Source of the DNA: Aliishimia sp963721175
GTDB lineage: Bacteria; Pseudomonadota; Alphaproteobacteria; Rhodobacterales; Rhodobacteraceae
Reading direction: 5' to 3'
DNA: 64,000 nucleotides
NCBI GenBank assembly: GCA_963721175.1
Contig: CAVRIG010000007.1
Coordinates: 558,001 to 622,000 of the forward strand
Shown here: piece by piece, positions 9,747-18,859 of the stretch
Layout of the letters: each line of letters opens with the position of its first letter
Numbering within the stretch: position 1 is the stretch's first letter
The notes under the pieces: model-generated
What the model saw: the letters and a program-made list of their open reading frames with translations, nothing else
What the model was told of the DNA's origin: nothing
Databases searched by the model: none
Program-made: the position numbers and the translations under genes

Positions 9747-10480
9747 CTAGTAGGTCGCCGTATCGTCGCCGAACCACTTCTTGAGCATCTCGTTCAGCGA
9801 GCCGTCTTCCTTCATCGACGTGATGGCTGCGTCGAATTTCTCCTTCAGCTCGGCGTCGGATTCGCGCAGGCCCATGCCGATGCCGCCGCCGAGCGGGACT
9901 TCGGGGCCGACGAACATCAATTCGCCGGCGGATTCCTCCACGAGCGGCACGAGATAATCGCGGTCGGCGAAGACCGCGTCGGCCTCACCGTTGCGCACGG
10001 CGGCGACGGTTTCCTCGGGCGTGGCGAATTCCACCAGCATGGCGCCGCTTTCGGCGACATAGCCGGCCTGGATCGTGGCGGTCTGCGCGGCGATCACGCC
10101 GCCTTCGAGGTCCACGCCCTCCGACGACCGCGACATAGGCGGAGGCGGTCGGGCGGGAAGTAATCCTGCGTGAAGTCGATCACCTCGTCGCGCTCGTCGG
10201 TGATCGACATGCCCGCCATGATCGTGTCGTAGTTGCCGCTGACGAGGTTCGGGATGATCGAATCCCAGTCGTTCTTGACCCATTCGCAGGTCAGCTCGGC
10301 GCGGGTGCAGAGCTCGTCGCCCAGTTCCTTCTCGAACCCGTCGACCTCGCCCGCGTCGTTGATGAAGTTGTACGGAGGGTAGGCGCCCTCCGTGCCCATG
10401 CGAACCGTCTCGCCCGATTGCGCGAACGCCAGCCCGGCGGTGAGCGCCATGGCTGCAGAGGTCAGGATCAGTGTTTTCAT
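9747..10480 (-). pseudogene. periplasmic amino acid/amine-binding protein, frameshifted
   Basis: Family 3 (HisJ/ArgT-like) solute-binding protein. It starts MKTLILTSAAMALTAGLAFA, a Sec signal peptide, followed by TEGAYPPYNFIND, DWDSIIPNLVSGNYDTIMAGM and ITDERDEVIDFTQDY. The second lobe follows in another frame with ATIQAGYVAES, GEADAVFADRDYLVP and MKEDGSLNEMLKKWFGDD. Two shifts lie between about 10130 and 10160, both explained by extra bases. Reconstructed length is about 244 residues. The family suggests a cationic amino acid or related amine ligand. Confidence 0.83.
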
Positions 10481-10507
10481 CTCTGTTACTCCCTTGGTTT
10501 TTATTGG

Positions 10508-11284
10508 CTACGCGGCGCGGGTCGCCGAAAGGAACCCGCGCAGACGTTCCGATTTGGTCGCGCCGAAGAGTTCGTCCGGTGCGCCTTCTTCCTCGATCAG
10601 GCCCTGGTGCAGGAACACCACGTGGTCCGACACGTCGGCGGCCAGCTTCATGTCATGGGTGACGATCATCATCGTCCGCCCTTCGGCGGCCAGATCCTTG
10701 ATGACGCGCACCACCTCCTGCTCCAGTTCGGGATCGAGCGCGGAGGTCGGCTCGTCGAACAAGAGCGCTTCGGGCTCCATGCAGAGCGCGCGGGCGATAG
10801 CCGCACGCTGCTGCTGTCCGCCGGAAAGCTGCGCCGGGTAGACGTCGCCCTTCTCGCCGATCCCCACCTTGTCGAGATAGCCGCGCGCGGCCTCCTCGAC
10901 CTCCGTCCGATCGCGGCCCAGCACCGTGAGCGGTGCCTCCATCACGTTTTGCAGGATCGTCATGTGCGCCCACAGGTTGAACTGCTGGAACACCATGGAG
11001 AGGTTTGTGCGGATGCGCAGCACCTGCTTGGCGTCCGCGGGGCGGCGGGACATGCCCTTGCCGCGCCAGTTGACCGGTTCGCCCTTGAACAGGATCTCCC
11101 CTTGCTGGCTGTCTTCCAGCAGGTTGCAGCACCGCAGCAGGGTGGACTTGCCCGACCCGGACGAGCCGATGAGGGACACGACATGCCCCTTCGGCGCGGA
11201 GATGTCGACGCCCTTGAGCACCTCCAGGGCGCCATAGGACTTGTGCAGATCGTGGATTTCGATGACAGGCAGATTGGTGGTCAC
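10508..11284 (-). CDS. polar amino acid ABC transporter ATP-binding protein
   Basis: Cytoplasmic ATPase of the HisP/ArtP type, 258 residues and intact. It shows Walker A GSSGSGKST, the Q-loop FQQFNLWAHMT, the signature LSGGQQQRAAIARAL, Walker B ALLFDEPTSALDPE and the switch His in IVTHDMK. It is the first gene of the minus-strand cluster, which continues to the binding protein 27 bases downstream. Together with the two permeases it forms an importer likely to feed the GS-like/FAD oxidase pathway. Confidence 0.95.
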   Translation of the reverse strand: MTTNLPVIEIHDLHKSYGALEVLKGVDISAPKGHVVSLIGSSGSGKSTLLRCCNLLEDSQQGEILFKGEPVNWRGKGMSRRPADAKQVLRIRTNLSMVFQQFNLWAHMTILQNVMEAPLTVLGRDRTEVEEAARGYLDKVGIGEKGDVYPAQLSGGQQQRAAIARALCMEPEALLFDEPTSALDPELEQEVVRVIKDLAAEGRTMMIVTHDMKLAADVSDHVVFLHQGLIEEEGAPDELFGATKSERLRGFLSATRAA

Positions 11285-11410
11285 TGTGGCCCTTTACGAC
11301 GCATTCCGGCTCGCATTGGTGCCGAGAATGTGAGCGGATGCAACGTCGAATCAAGAGATTCTGGATTGAGACGAGCGATTTGACCCGAGGTCAGCGTGAT
11401 TTGCACGCAT

Positions 11411-11450
11411 CGGCGGGTCAGGGCGGGTCAGGGCGGGTCTCGGTGGGTCA
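11411..11450. repeat. four tandem 10-base repeats
   Basis: Four consecutive units of consensus (g/c)GGCGGGTCA, the third and fourth slightly diverged. They sit between the ABC ATPase start (11284) and the stop of the PhnD-like gene (11454), in the region that should contain the promoter of the amine cluster. The function is unknown. Too short and without spacers for CRISPR. Confidence 0.7.
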
Positions 11451-11453
11451 ACC

Positions 11454-12200
11454 TCAGGTATGGTCAGGCCCGGGCGGCGTTGGAACGGCCAGATACTGCT
11501 GCGCCGGAATGTGGACCACCCCCCGCAGGTAGAGCCGCGACCTGACCTCCCGGTCCAGCTTCGGGATCGCGCGGGAGATGGCATCGAATATTTCCTGCGC
11601 ATCCTCCGCGTTCGCGGTGATGTAAGGCAGCGCCGGCGTCGGCTCGGTCCGGCCGAGGACGCGCAAATGCCCTGCCAGTTCCGGCCTGTGGTCGCAGAGC
11701 ATGCGCCAGGTCAGCGCGTCGAGGCCGGCGAAATCCGCACGTCCCTCGGCCACGGCGAGGGCCGAGAGCGCGTGTCCCCCGGTCTCTGTCCTGGGCCCGG
11801 GACGCACGCCCAACTCGCCCATGTGGTGTAGGGGGCCGGCCCATCCGGACTGCGACAGGGCCTCGTTATAGGCAAAACGCGCCCCGTCGAAGGCGTGGAG
11901 CGTCTCGCGGTCGTCGTCCGCCCGGGCCACGAGGACGGATTGGTAGTGCGCGGGCGGGCAATCGGGCAGGCCGTAATCCGGCGTGCCCACCAACGCGACG
12001 GAGCCGCGCAGCCGGGCGCGATAGGGATAGCCGCAGGTCTGCGCGAGGAGCAGATCGGGGCTCTGCCACACCGGCCAGAGATCGTCGCTGCGGGTCAGGT
12101 GGTCGGGACCGCGGCCCAGTTCGGACCGTATCGCATTCCAGTAAGCATCGTTGGCCGCCTGCAGTTCGGGCATGTCGTACATGCCCAGACTGGCGATCAT
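11454..12200 (-). CDS. PhnD-like phosphate/phosphonate-binding domain protein
   Basis: Protein of 248 residues with the type 2 periplasmic-binding fold of PhnD-like proteins: IASLGMYDMPELQAANDAYW at the start, then TCGYPYR and FAGLDALTWRMLCDHRPEL. No signal peptide is visible, unlike true binding proteins, so it may act in the cytoplasm. Its start overlaps the stop of the first TerB gene (12197) by ATGA, suggesting a three-gene unit. No permease or ATPase for phosphonate is nearby. Function not assigned beyond the fold. Confidence 0.72.
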   Translation of the reverse strand: MIASLGMYDMPELQAANDAYWNAIRSELGRGPDHLTRSDDLWPVWQSPDLLLAQTCGYPYRARLRGSVALVGTPDYGLPDCPPAHYQSVLVARADDDRETLHAFDGARFAYNEALSQSGWAGPLHHMGELGVRPGPRTETGGHALSALAVAEGRADFAGLDALTWRMLCDHRPELAGHLRVLGRTEPTPALPYITANAEDAQEIFDAISRAIPKLDREVRSRLYLRGVVHIPAQQYLAVPTPPGPDHT

Positions 12201-12637
12201 CCGTCGCGCTCCACCCTCTGCCGGGCGAGCGCGCTGTCGCGGTCCTCGATGCCGAGGAGCGACGCCACGAGCCGCAGGAGCGCGTTTTCCTCGTCAGCCC
12301 GTTCGCCATCCGCAAGCACCACGGCCCAGAGCGCCTCGATAACGCCGAGGCGGTGATCATAGGCCACCACATCCTTGATCGCGCGGGTGAACCGCACGGT
12401 ATCGGGCGCTTCGGCCTCGAGCGCTTCGGCATCCGCGCGCAGGCTGGACATGGCGGCGGCGTCGAGCCCGTAGCGGCGCGACATCGCCGCGTCGATCTCC
12501 GCCTTCTCGGCGGCGGCATAGTATCCGTCCGACCGGGCCACGCGGACCAGAAGGGCGGTCAGGGCCAGGCGCGCATCCGCGTCCGGCAGCTGTTGCGGTT
12601 CGGGCGCGGTCAGGCGTTTCAGCAAATCTCCAAACAT
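12197..12637 (-). CDS. TerB-family protein (second paralogue)
   Basis: Protein of 146 residues, entirely the all-helical TerB domain, with VRVARSDGYYAAAEKAEID and VVLADGERADEENALLRLVA, the acidic D-G-E segments that bind metal in TerB-type domains. It is about as long as, and clearly related to, the adjacent gene at 12656-13096. The family is named for tellurite resistance, but most free-standing members have no proven role. It overlaps the PhnD-like gene by four bases. Confidence 0.8.
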   Translation of the reverse strand: MFGDLLKRLTAPEPQQLPDADARLALTALLVRVARSDGYYAAAEKAEIDAAMSRRYGLDAAAMSSLRADAEALEAEAPDTVRFTRAIKDVVAYDHRLGVIEALWAVVLADGERADEENALLRLVASLLGIEDRDSALARQRVERDG

Positions 12638-12655
12638 GAGTGGGATATATGTCGT

Positions 12656-13096
12656 CTAGTCCGGCGCGCCAAGCGCGGCATTGCGGGCGGCGGCGCTGTC
12701 GTCGTCGGTGAGGCCGAGCGCGGCTTCGATCTCGTGCAGTTTCAATTCCTCCAGATCGTCGCGCTCTCCGTCGGCCAGGACGACCTGCCACATCGCGTGC
12801 GCCAGCGACTTGCGCTCGTCATAGGCAACCTCGTCGCGCAGGATCCGCGCGAATTCGTCCGGGTCGGCCGCGTGCAGTTCGAGATCGGTGCAGGTCGCGC
12901 GCAGCTTGGCCGCCTGGATCGGGCCCAGCGTGTAGGTCGCGGCGAGGATGCGGTCGATCGCGGCAACCTCGGATTGCTTGTAATCCCGGTCGGCAAGCGC
13001 CACGCGGACCAGCAGCGCCCCAAGTGCGATCTGGCTGTCAGGCTGCGGCAACGGGGTACGCGCGGGTTTGCGGCGGGGAAAGAGTTGGCTCAGCAT
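12656..13096 (-). CDS. TerB-family protein (first paralogue)
   Basis: Also 146 residues, with VRVALADRDYKQSEVAAIDR and WQVVLADGERDDLEELKLHE matching the same positions as the neighbour. The first 20 residues are basic (FPRRKPART). The pair looks like a tandem duplication that has diverged, separated by 18 bases and probably co-transcribed. No ter operon partners (terC, terD, terZ) are present, so tellurite resistance should not be assumed. Confidence 0.8.
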   Translation of the reverse strand: MLSQLFPRRKPARTPLPQPDSQIALGALLVRVALADRDYKQSEVAAIDRILAATYTLGPIQAAKLRATCTDLELHAADPDEFARILRDEVAYDERKSLAHAMWQVVLADGERDDLEELKLHEIEAALGLTDDDSAAARNAALGAPD

Positions 13097-13140
13097 GGGA
13101 GCAAGGTAGGAGGTGTCGCGCCTGTCGGCAATCGGTGTGT

Positions 13141-13785
13141 TCAGCCCAATTGCGGGGGCGGGCCGAAGCGCAAGTTGTCGATGGCGATGCCTTGGGGATC
13201 GGTGTTGGTGATGACGAACCCGGCGATGTCGGGAATTCCGTCGAACCTCAGGAAACCGAGCGAAACGGGCCCAAGTTTGTCTATGACGATGGCGTGGATC
13301 GCCGACCCGTCCCGGCGCAGGAATTGCACCACGGCCTGTCCCGATTCGCCGCCCAGGACCTGGAAGCTGAAGGCCGGCTGATCCGTGTCGAAGAGCACCG
13401 CGATCGCGCCTTCGCCTTGCGCGTTCACCGACGGATAACCGGCCGGGCCGTAGCCGTTGAGGATGTTGCTGTTGAAGAGCCGGACCACCGACAAGGTCTG
13501 TCCCGGCGCGCCCGGCAGGAGGGTGAGCGGCGGGAACGCGGCCCCGGCGACGGTATCGAAATCGCCCGATGCCCCGAGGCTCTGCCCCGCGAACCGTTCG
13601 CCGAAACTGGCGCCCGGCAGGTTCAGCAGGTCATCGACCTTGTAGCCCGGGTCCCAGCCCGAGGGCACCTCGTCAAAGGTGATGACATGCGCGAGGTCAA
13701 GGGTGTCGGGATCGACCCGGCACACCGGTTCGCCGCAGGCCCAGCCGGGCAGAGGCAGCAGGCAGAGGATCAGGGCACGCCACAT
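13141..13785 (-). CDS. secreted protein of unknown function
   Basis: Protein of 214 residues with an N-terminal signal peptide (WRALILCLLPLPGWACG) and then a beta-rich, Gly/Asp-rich body with ITFDEVPSGWDPG, FAGQSLGASGDFDT and a final IAGFVITNTDPQGIAIDNLRF. The last motif resembles the closing strands of PEP-CTERM-type jelly-roll domains found in exported proteins. No sorting anchor is seen. Not recognised as a named family; probably periplasmic or extracellular. Confidence 0.65.
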   Translation of the reverse strand: MWRALILCLLPLPGWACGEPVCRVDPDTLDLAHVITFDEVPSGWDPGYKVDDLLNLPGASFGERFAGQSLGASGDFDTVAGAAFPPLTLLPGAPGQTLSVVRLFNSNILNGYGPAGYPSVNAQGEGAIAVLFDTDQPAFSFQVLGGESGQAVVQFLRRDGSAIHAIVIDKLGPVSLGFLRFDGIPDIAGFVITNTDPQGIAIDNLRFGPPPQLG

Positions 13786-13926
13786 GGCAGCGAGGCTAGC
13801 ACGTTTTTCGGAAATCCCGAACGGATACGCGCCACACGCCGCAAGATGCTCGGTCCGCTGCCCTCGATTCGATCACTTGTGGGGCACGACGGGACGACAC
13901 CGGATCGCCGGTCAAACTTGCAAGGC

Positions 13927-14958
13927 TCAGCCCAGACCGTCCAATCCGGTGAAGGACCCGACCGCACCGGCGATGATCGGCGACAGGATCGACAGGATCG
14001 CCTTCAACGCGTCGAGGGAGCCGATCCGCTCGATATCGAAGCCCTGCACCTGGTCCACGACCTCGGAGACATTCCTGGCACGTGCGGCCTCGTGGAGATG
14101 TTCTATCCGCACCATCTGGATCAGGCTGACGGGCATGTAGAAGCTGAGGATGAGCACGGTGTAGCTGACCCCGCGATAGAGCGAGATCGACTGCACCAGT
14201 TCGCGATAATGTTGCGCCTGTGCGCCGTCGGCCAGAAGGTCCGCGGGCCACATCATCCAGCCGAGGCCGAACATCATCCCCACCGACAGGAGCACGCCGG
14301 AGAGGTATAGGTAGCTTCGCACCGTTTTCTGCGCCTGTCGGAGCGTGGCGCATTCCTGCAGGATGCCCTCCCTCGTGGCGAGATCCGCAGGGCGGGACCG
14401 CGACAGGGACAAAACCGTGCCGAGCAGAACCGCCGACACCGCGAGCGCCGAGACGATGCTCGTGATGTCGAGCAGCAGCCGCAAGGCATGATACGCGCCC
14501 CGGCCGCCGCAGTGACCGGCGTCGCAGAGCGGCATGTCGGCCCGCCCCAGGCCCTCGAGAAACAGCTCTGCGCCGAGAAGTTCGTCGGCGTCGAAACTGC
14601 CCATCCATTCCGGGTCCCAGCTGGAAAAGAGGCTCGAAAAGACCATGAGGACCACGATCGCGGCCAGGCTGCGGAGGATGGAGGCGCGGCTGTGATGGGA
14701 CAGCAGATCCGCGCCGAAAATGGCGAGGATCGTCACGCAGACCGCCATGTAGAAGAAGAACACCGCGAGGAAGCGGTAGCGCCCCACCAGTTCGGAGAGT
14801 TCGGTCACATCCGCGATCGCGACCGCCTCGAGCACGGTGGTGTCTGCGAAGACCGAGAGCAGGATTTCGGAGACGAGCACCACCAGCATCGGCAGCGCCA
14901 GGATGCCGAGGAATTGGGGCGCGATCGTCAGTTGCCCGCGCGGTGGAGTGTCGGCCAT
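13927..14958 (-). CDS. multi-pass membrane protein of unknown function
   Basis: Protein of 343 residues with about six hydrophobic spans, for example FLGILALPMLVVLVSEILL, FLAVFFFYMAVCVTILAIF and YLYLSGVLLSVGMMFGLGW. A loop with two Cys (ADMPLCDAGHCGG) sits near residue 150. The C-terminal stretch is predicted soluble and ends with a Gly-rich hydrophobic segment. Not recognised. The 268 bases upstream hold no gene. Confidence 0.6.
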   Translation of the reverse strand: MADTPPRGQLTIAPQFLGILALPMLVVLVSEILLSVFADTTVLEAVAIADVTELSELVGRYRFLAVFFFYMAVCVTILAIFGADLLSHHSRASILRSLAAIVVLMVFSSLFSSWDPEWMGSFDADELLGAELFLEGLGRADMPLCDAGHCGGRGAYHALRLLLDITSIVSALAVSAVLLGTVLSLSRSRPADLATREGILQECATLRQAQKTVRSYLYLSGVLLSVGMMFGLGWMMWPADLLADGAQAQHYRELVQSISLYRGVSYTVLILSFYMPVSLIQMVRIEHLHEAARARNVSEVVDQVQGFDIERIGSLDALKAILSILSPIIAGAVGSFTGLDGLG

Positions 14959-15873
14959 GAAAGGGATCCGTCAGCAGTCGCGGCGAGCATGGCCGAGCCT
15001 TCGTCACCAGGCAAGCCCGCCAAGCACCTCCCACATCCGCGGCAGGAAAAGCAACGGCCAGTCGTGACAGGGTGCATCGGCACAGGTTCGTGCGCGGCGA
15101 CCGCAGGTTTGATGAAGTGTCCAGGCTCGTGGAGAAAACTGCAGGATATTCTCGGGAACATCGGGTGTGCGGACCAACCGATCGTTGGCAGAACTCTGTC
15201 GCTAGAGCATTTGGCGTCAACGCGACTCAGAGTTCCTCTCGCAGCCTCCACAATAGTCTTGGATCGTCGTTCAGGACTTGCTCAGCCAACTCCTCGATAC
15301 CCGGGCAGTCGAGTTTGCCGAAGTCGCCGTAGACTGGTAGCTCCGGCTCTGTTTGAAAGCATCGCTTGCCGCCTAACCACTCTTTGGAAAGGTCTTCTAT
15401 GACTTGGAGTCTTTGTGAGCTAATATGATCTCTAGTATCCTGGTTTAGTAGGTTTGGCATTTCAAAATCAGAATGCTCGTGGAACCGCCGATTGAGAACT
15501 ACCCTCCGTGAATGGTCCAAAGCGACATTCCGACGGAATATCCATTGGATTAATTGCAACGAGCCGAGGCGGAGGGATTTGTTTGTGCTGTCGCGAGGCG
15601 GTGCGTTCGGAAACATGTGATTGTCAAGCCCGAGGGTGTTGAAGAAAGCCTTCGCAAAATCCTCACCTTCTTCAAGTGCGATAACCTTGATGTTTTCTCG
15701 ACCGATCGCTTCAGACCACAACTGCAAACGGACGGAGTATCTGAAATCCCGCAAAATCATCTCTTCAGCGAGAGCTTCCAAATCAACTGCGGCACCGAAA
15801 AACAAACGCATCTTGACCAACTGATTCATGAGTGAATTGGCCCAGACGAGAGGATCACGCAGGCAGGCGACTA

Positions 15874-16706
15874 GGGTCAGGATTTATAACCAGTAGATGA
15901 CGACTGCTGCGAGGGCGATGGCTGAGAGGAAGACCTTGGGACAGCGATCATATCGTGTTGCCACACGCCGCCAGTCCTTGAGCCTGCCGAACATGATCTC
16001 GATGCGGTTGCGCCGTTTGTATCGACGCTTGTCGTATTTGACTGTGGTCTTGCGTTGCTTTCTGCCGGGGATGCAGGCGCGTATCCCCTTGTCTTTCAAT
16101 GCTTCTCTGAACCAATCTGCATCATAGCCGCGATCCCCGAGAAGCCAGTCGACCTTTGGCAGACTGCTGAGCATGGCCCGCGCGCCGATGTAATCGCTGA
16201 CTTGTCCGGCGGTGACGAACAGAGTCGAGCGGGCGGCCCTGGCTGTCGCAGATGGCGTGCAGCTTTGTGTTCATGCCGCCTTTGGTGCGACCGATCAGGC
16301 GGCCACGCCCCCCTTTTTTGCGGCCATGCTGGTCGCGGTGCGGTGTGCCTTCAAATATGTCGCGTCGATCATCACGGTCTTTTCCTCGCTGTGTTCGGCA
16401 GCTAGGCCGACCATCATCCGCGCGAAGATGCCTTTCTCGCTCCAACGCTTCCACCGGCTGTAGAGCGTCTTGTGCGGCCCGTAGGCTTCCGGGGCGTCTC
16501 GCCAGCGCAACCCATTGCGATTGATGAAGATAATCCCGCTCAAGACACGCCTATCGTCAACGCGAGGTTTGCCGTGAGACTTCGGAAAGAAAGGGGAAAG
16601 CTTGGCCATCTGTTCGTCAGTCAGCCAGTAAAGGTCGCTCATGTCACCGCTCCGTTTTGCGAGCCGTGAATCACGCAGCGCGTTGAAAATCAATGCATCC
16701 TGACCC
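15874..16706 (-). mobile_element. IS5-family (IS427-like) insertion sequence
   Basis: 833-base element with terminal inverted repeats GGGTCAGGAT at both ends, flanked by a TA target duplication (15872-15873 and 16707-16708). It interrupts the sulfotransferase gene. The ends, the TA duplication and the two-frame transposase with an A6G6 run fit the IS427 group. A remnant of a related element lies at 29502-29717. Confidence 0.92.
15884..16693 (-). pseudogene. IS5-family transposase (orfA/orfB)
   Basis: DDE transposase in two overlapping frames. OrfA runs from about 16693 (WLTDEQMAKLSPFFPKSHG) to 16295 and includes the first Asp in TVMIDATYLKAHR. OrfB carries LLGDRGYDADW (second Asp) and NRIEIMFGRLKDWRR (Glu), ending at 15884. 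The frames meet at a slippery A6G6 run (16308-16319), so a programmed frameshift is expected there. A further one-base shift near 16225 (before LFVTAGQVSDY) is not expected and either disables this copy or is a base-calling error. Confidence 0.85.
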
Positions 16707-17160
16707 TACGCTAACCTTCGCCATCTCTGTCAGGAGCGATATGTCACGCTTGATGGAGTCCGCCCGGCAAAATCCCTCGGAAGAAAAGACTACTGTGTGA
16801 ATATGGCCGTGCTCAGGAGCCTCAAGATGATCGATCAAGTACTTCAGGCTATTGTCTGGAGGCGGAATCAATGGATCCCGATGATTAATCAAAAGTCCGC
16901 AAGCCTTGTGATGTGCATCCCCCAGCCGTTCAACGGTTGGGTAGAGAAACCCGAATTGGCTTAGGTGTTTGGAGTTATGCGCTAGAAGGCCTTGTATCGA
17001 GCTTGTTCCCGATTTGGGCCAACCGATATGTAGAATGAGGTTCTTCAATGCTTCACCGCACGTCTAGTTTTCTATTTATCCCTTAGAGTTGGCGTGCACT
17101 TGGCTCGCATAACATGACTTCGTATGCGCGACTCTCGCACCTGAAGGGGTACAACTCAAG

Positions 17161-17412
17161 ATGCTACTACGGGTCTGCTATGGGCTCGTCATGTTTTTCC
17201 TGGCCGCACGTCGGCGTGAGCATGTCGCGCTCGCGATAATCGCATCGGCCATGAGCGCGGGATTTGCAGTCATTGGTATTGGCTTGGCCATATTCGGAAA
17301 TCCCGCACTTTGGACCACGCCAGCGCCATACGCGTGGGGGCCAATCGCAATCCTTGGCGTGTTGGGTGTGCTGCTACGTTCGAAACCTGCTCGGCAAACG
17401 AACAATCCCTAA
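17161..17412 (+). CDS. small membrane protein, hypothetical
   Basis: 83 residues with two or three hydrophobic helices: MLLRVCYGLVMFFLAA, then IIASAMSAGFAVIGIGLAIF and GPIAILGVLGVLLR. A basic hairpin (RRREH) lies between the first two. No clear ribosome-binding site and no recognised family. It sits alone between the split sulfotransferase and IS debris. Confidence 0.45.
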   Translation: MLLRVCYGLVMFFLAARRREHVALAIIASAMSAGFAVIGIGLAIFGNPALWTTPAPYAWGPIAILGVLGVLLRSKPARQTNNP

Positions 17413-17963
17413 CCGGTCAAGAATATTGATGGAGGGTGCGTATCATCGAGTGCTCCTTGCACTGGTGGCTCGGCATTCCCCGGGCGGTCCTGCGTTCCGA
17501 CCGACTTTTCGTTCGGTAACCTGGTCGGGCACCCGTCGATCATGATGGTCGCGTCGATCGTAAAGTCGCCGGTGTTCCGGGCGCTCGGCGCTTGGGTCTC
17601 GCCTCGCTCGGGATGTTTTCTTGTCTGGTCCGCTCAGCGACCCCGCAGGCGCGGCGAATTCACACTTTCCGCCCCGGATGCCAATCCGCTGCGACCGGCC
17701 GAGGCTGTTGTCTAATCGCACCTCGTAATTCAAGCCATTTTCTGTGGCGACGCGGTCGTCATCGTTGCCGGGGCAGTGTTGTCTTCGCGGTCGGCATTGG
17801 CCGCCGCATGATGAGGCTTCGCGGATGAGCCTTCCAATGTGTGAAACGCACGCTTCGGACCAGGTGGCTCGCAGGTGCAACAGCCTCGGCGGAATGGCTC
17901 TCCCGACGTCCCGGCAGAGACGTCTCGTGTTGTCTTAGCGCAGGCAGATACGCGGATTTCCCG
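17413..17963. other. no gene identified; mobile-element flank
   Basis: No open frame here has convincing protein character. The stretch borders the downstream end of the IS110 transposase and probably includes the right end of that element plus older debris. The boundaries cannot be fixed by eye. Confidence 0.5.
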
Positions 17964-18850
17964 TCACGCCGGTGCGGCGCCCGTTCGATGGAACGGCTCG
18001 CCCGATTTCAGCATCGCGTGCATGATGACGGCGAGTTTGCGGGTGCGCCGGATCAACGGACGGTCCGGTGGACCGTCTGTCCGGCAAACGCGACGGCGGC
18101 ACGCTTGAAGCCGAGTGCTTCCCGCAGATGCAGGCCTCAGCGTCGCAGATCGCTGTCGGCGAGGGCCCGCGTCAGGATCACTGTCGCGGCCTCGTAAAGC
18201 AGCGCTCTCATATGGGGATCGCCGCGCCGGGAGATGTGACCGCCGTAGTCGACTTCGCCGGACTGGTAGCGACGGGTTGTCAGGCCCAGCCAAGCCCCGA
18301 CCGAGCGTGACCTCCGGAAGTTCTCCGAATTCTCGATGGCAGTCACGAATGCGGTCGCAGTGATAGCTCCGATGCCCGGGACCGACATCAGCAGCCGGCA
18401 GGCGTCGCTTTGCCGGGCCGTGGCCAGGACTTGCCGGGTGAGTTCCGTGGCCTTGGCGCGGATGCTGCGCCAGGCCTCCAGGAGCGGCAGCAGGATACCG
18501 GCAAGGTCTTCCCGGCCGGAGAGCAGGCGTCGGACCTCTTGCTCGAACCGTGCGCCCTTCCGGCGCGGGACAACCAGTCCGAAGGTCTTCATCAGGCCAC
18601 GGATCTGGTTGGAGAGCTCGGTCGCGATCCGGACCAGCCGGGTGCGTGCCGCCACCAGTGTCCGGGTCAGCATGCTGTCGAAGCCCTTGACCCGCACTTC
18701 GCGGTAGAATCCGACCTCGGCCAGATGTGCGAGGCCGTCGGCATCATTCGCGTCGGTCTTGTTCGGCGCAATGTCGAGCGCGGCCTTTGCGTGGCGTGCA
18801 TCGATGCAGATGGCTGGAAGTCCTTTCATGCTCAATGCGTGGAAGAACCA
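17964..18850 (-). pseudogene. IS110-family transposase, C-terminal part
   Basis: Continuation of the transposase whose N-terminus is at 23022-23203. From 18850 it reads WFFHALSMKGLPAICIDARH, then NKTDANDADGLAHLA (third and fourth acidic residues of the DEDD site) and later VPGIGAITATAFVTAIE and GHISRRGDPHMRALLYEAA, which includes the serine region. An in-frame TGA at 18137-18139 replaces the expected Trp. A roughly 40-base palindromic insert then separates AVAFA from RKLAVIMHAMLKSGEPF, ending at 17964. The three-recombinase element was inserted between Val and Trp of the motif SVWFF. Confidence 0.85.
18045..18085. repeat. palindromic insert in IS110 transposase
   Basis: Arms GACGGTCC (18059-18066) and GGACCGTC (18070-18077) with a three-base loop. 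Relative to the usual family sequence, about 40 bases are inserted between AVAFA and RKLAVIM. Read in the transposase frame the insert gives QTVHRTV, resembling QSVHWTL and TTVQWTV encoded by the two inserts in the IS66 transposase. Confidence 0.6.
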
Positions 18851-18859
18851 TAATGCCGA

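Larger units (their letters stand above)
15227..17048 (-). pseudogene. sulfotransferase-family gene split by an IS5 element
   Basis: The 5' part (17048 to 16707) encodes HIGWPKSGTSSIQGLL, the PAPS-binding P-loop of sulfotransferases. The 3' part (15871 to 15227) encodes the rest. Removing the IS at 15874-16706 and one TA joins MAKVSVVACLRDPLVWANSL in a single frame, giving a 328-residue protein with the expected RDP-type 3'-phosphate segment. The stretch is visibly richer in A+T than its surroundings, which suggests lateral transfer. It is an orphan with no glycan genes beside it; acceptor unknown. Confidence 0.85.

Noticed and set aside
11411..11450. Possible CRISPR array
   Set aside because: Four 10-base units without spacers and no cas genes; a simple tandem repeat.
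12197..13096. Tellurite resistance locus
   Set aside because: TerB domains alone do not confer resistance and no terC/D/Z partners are present.
17443..17880. Minus-strand frame of 145 residues
   Set aside because: No ribosome-binding site, biased composition, and located in mobile-element debris.
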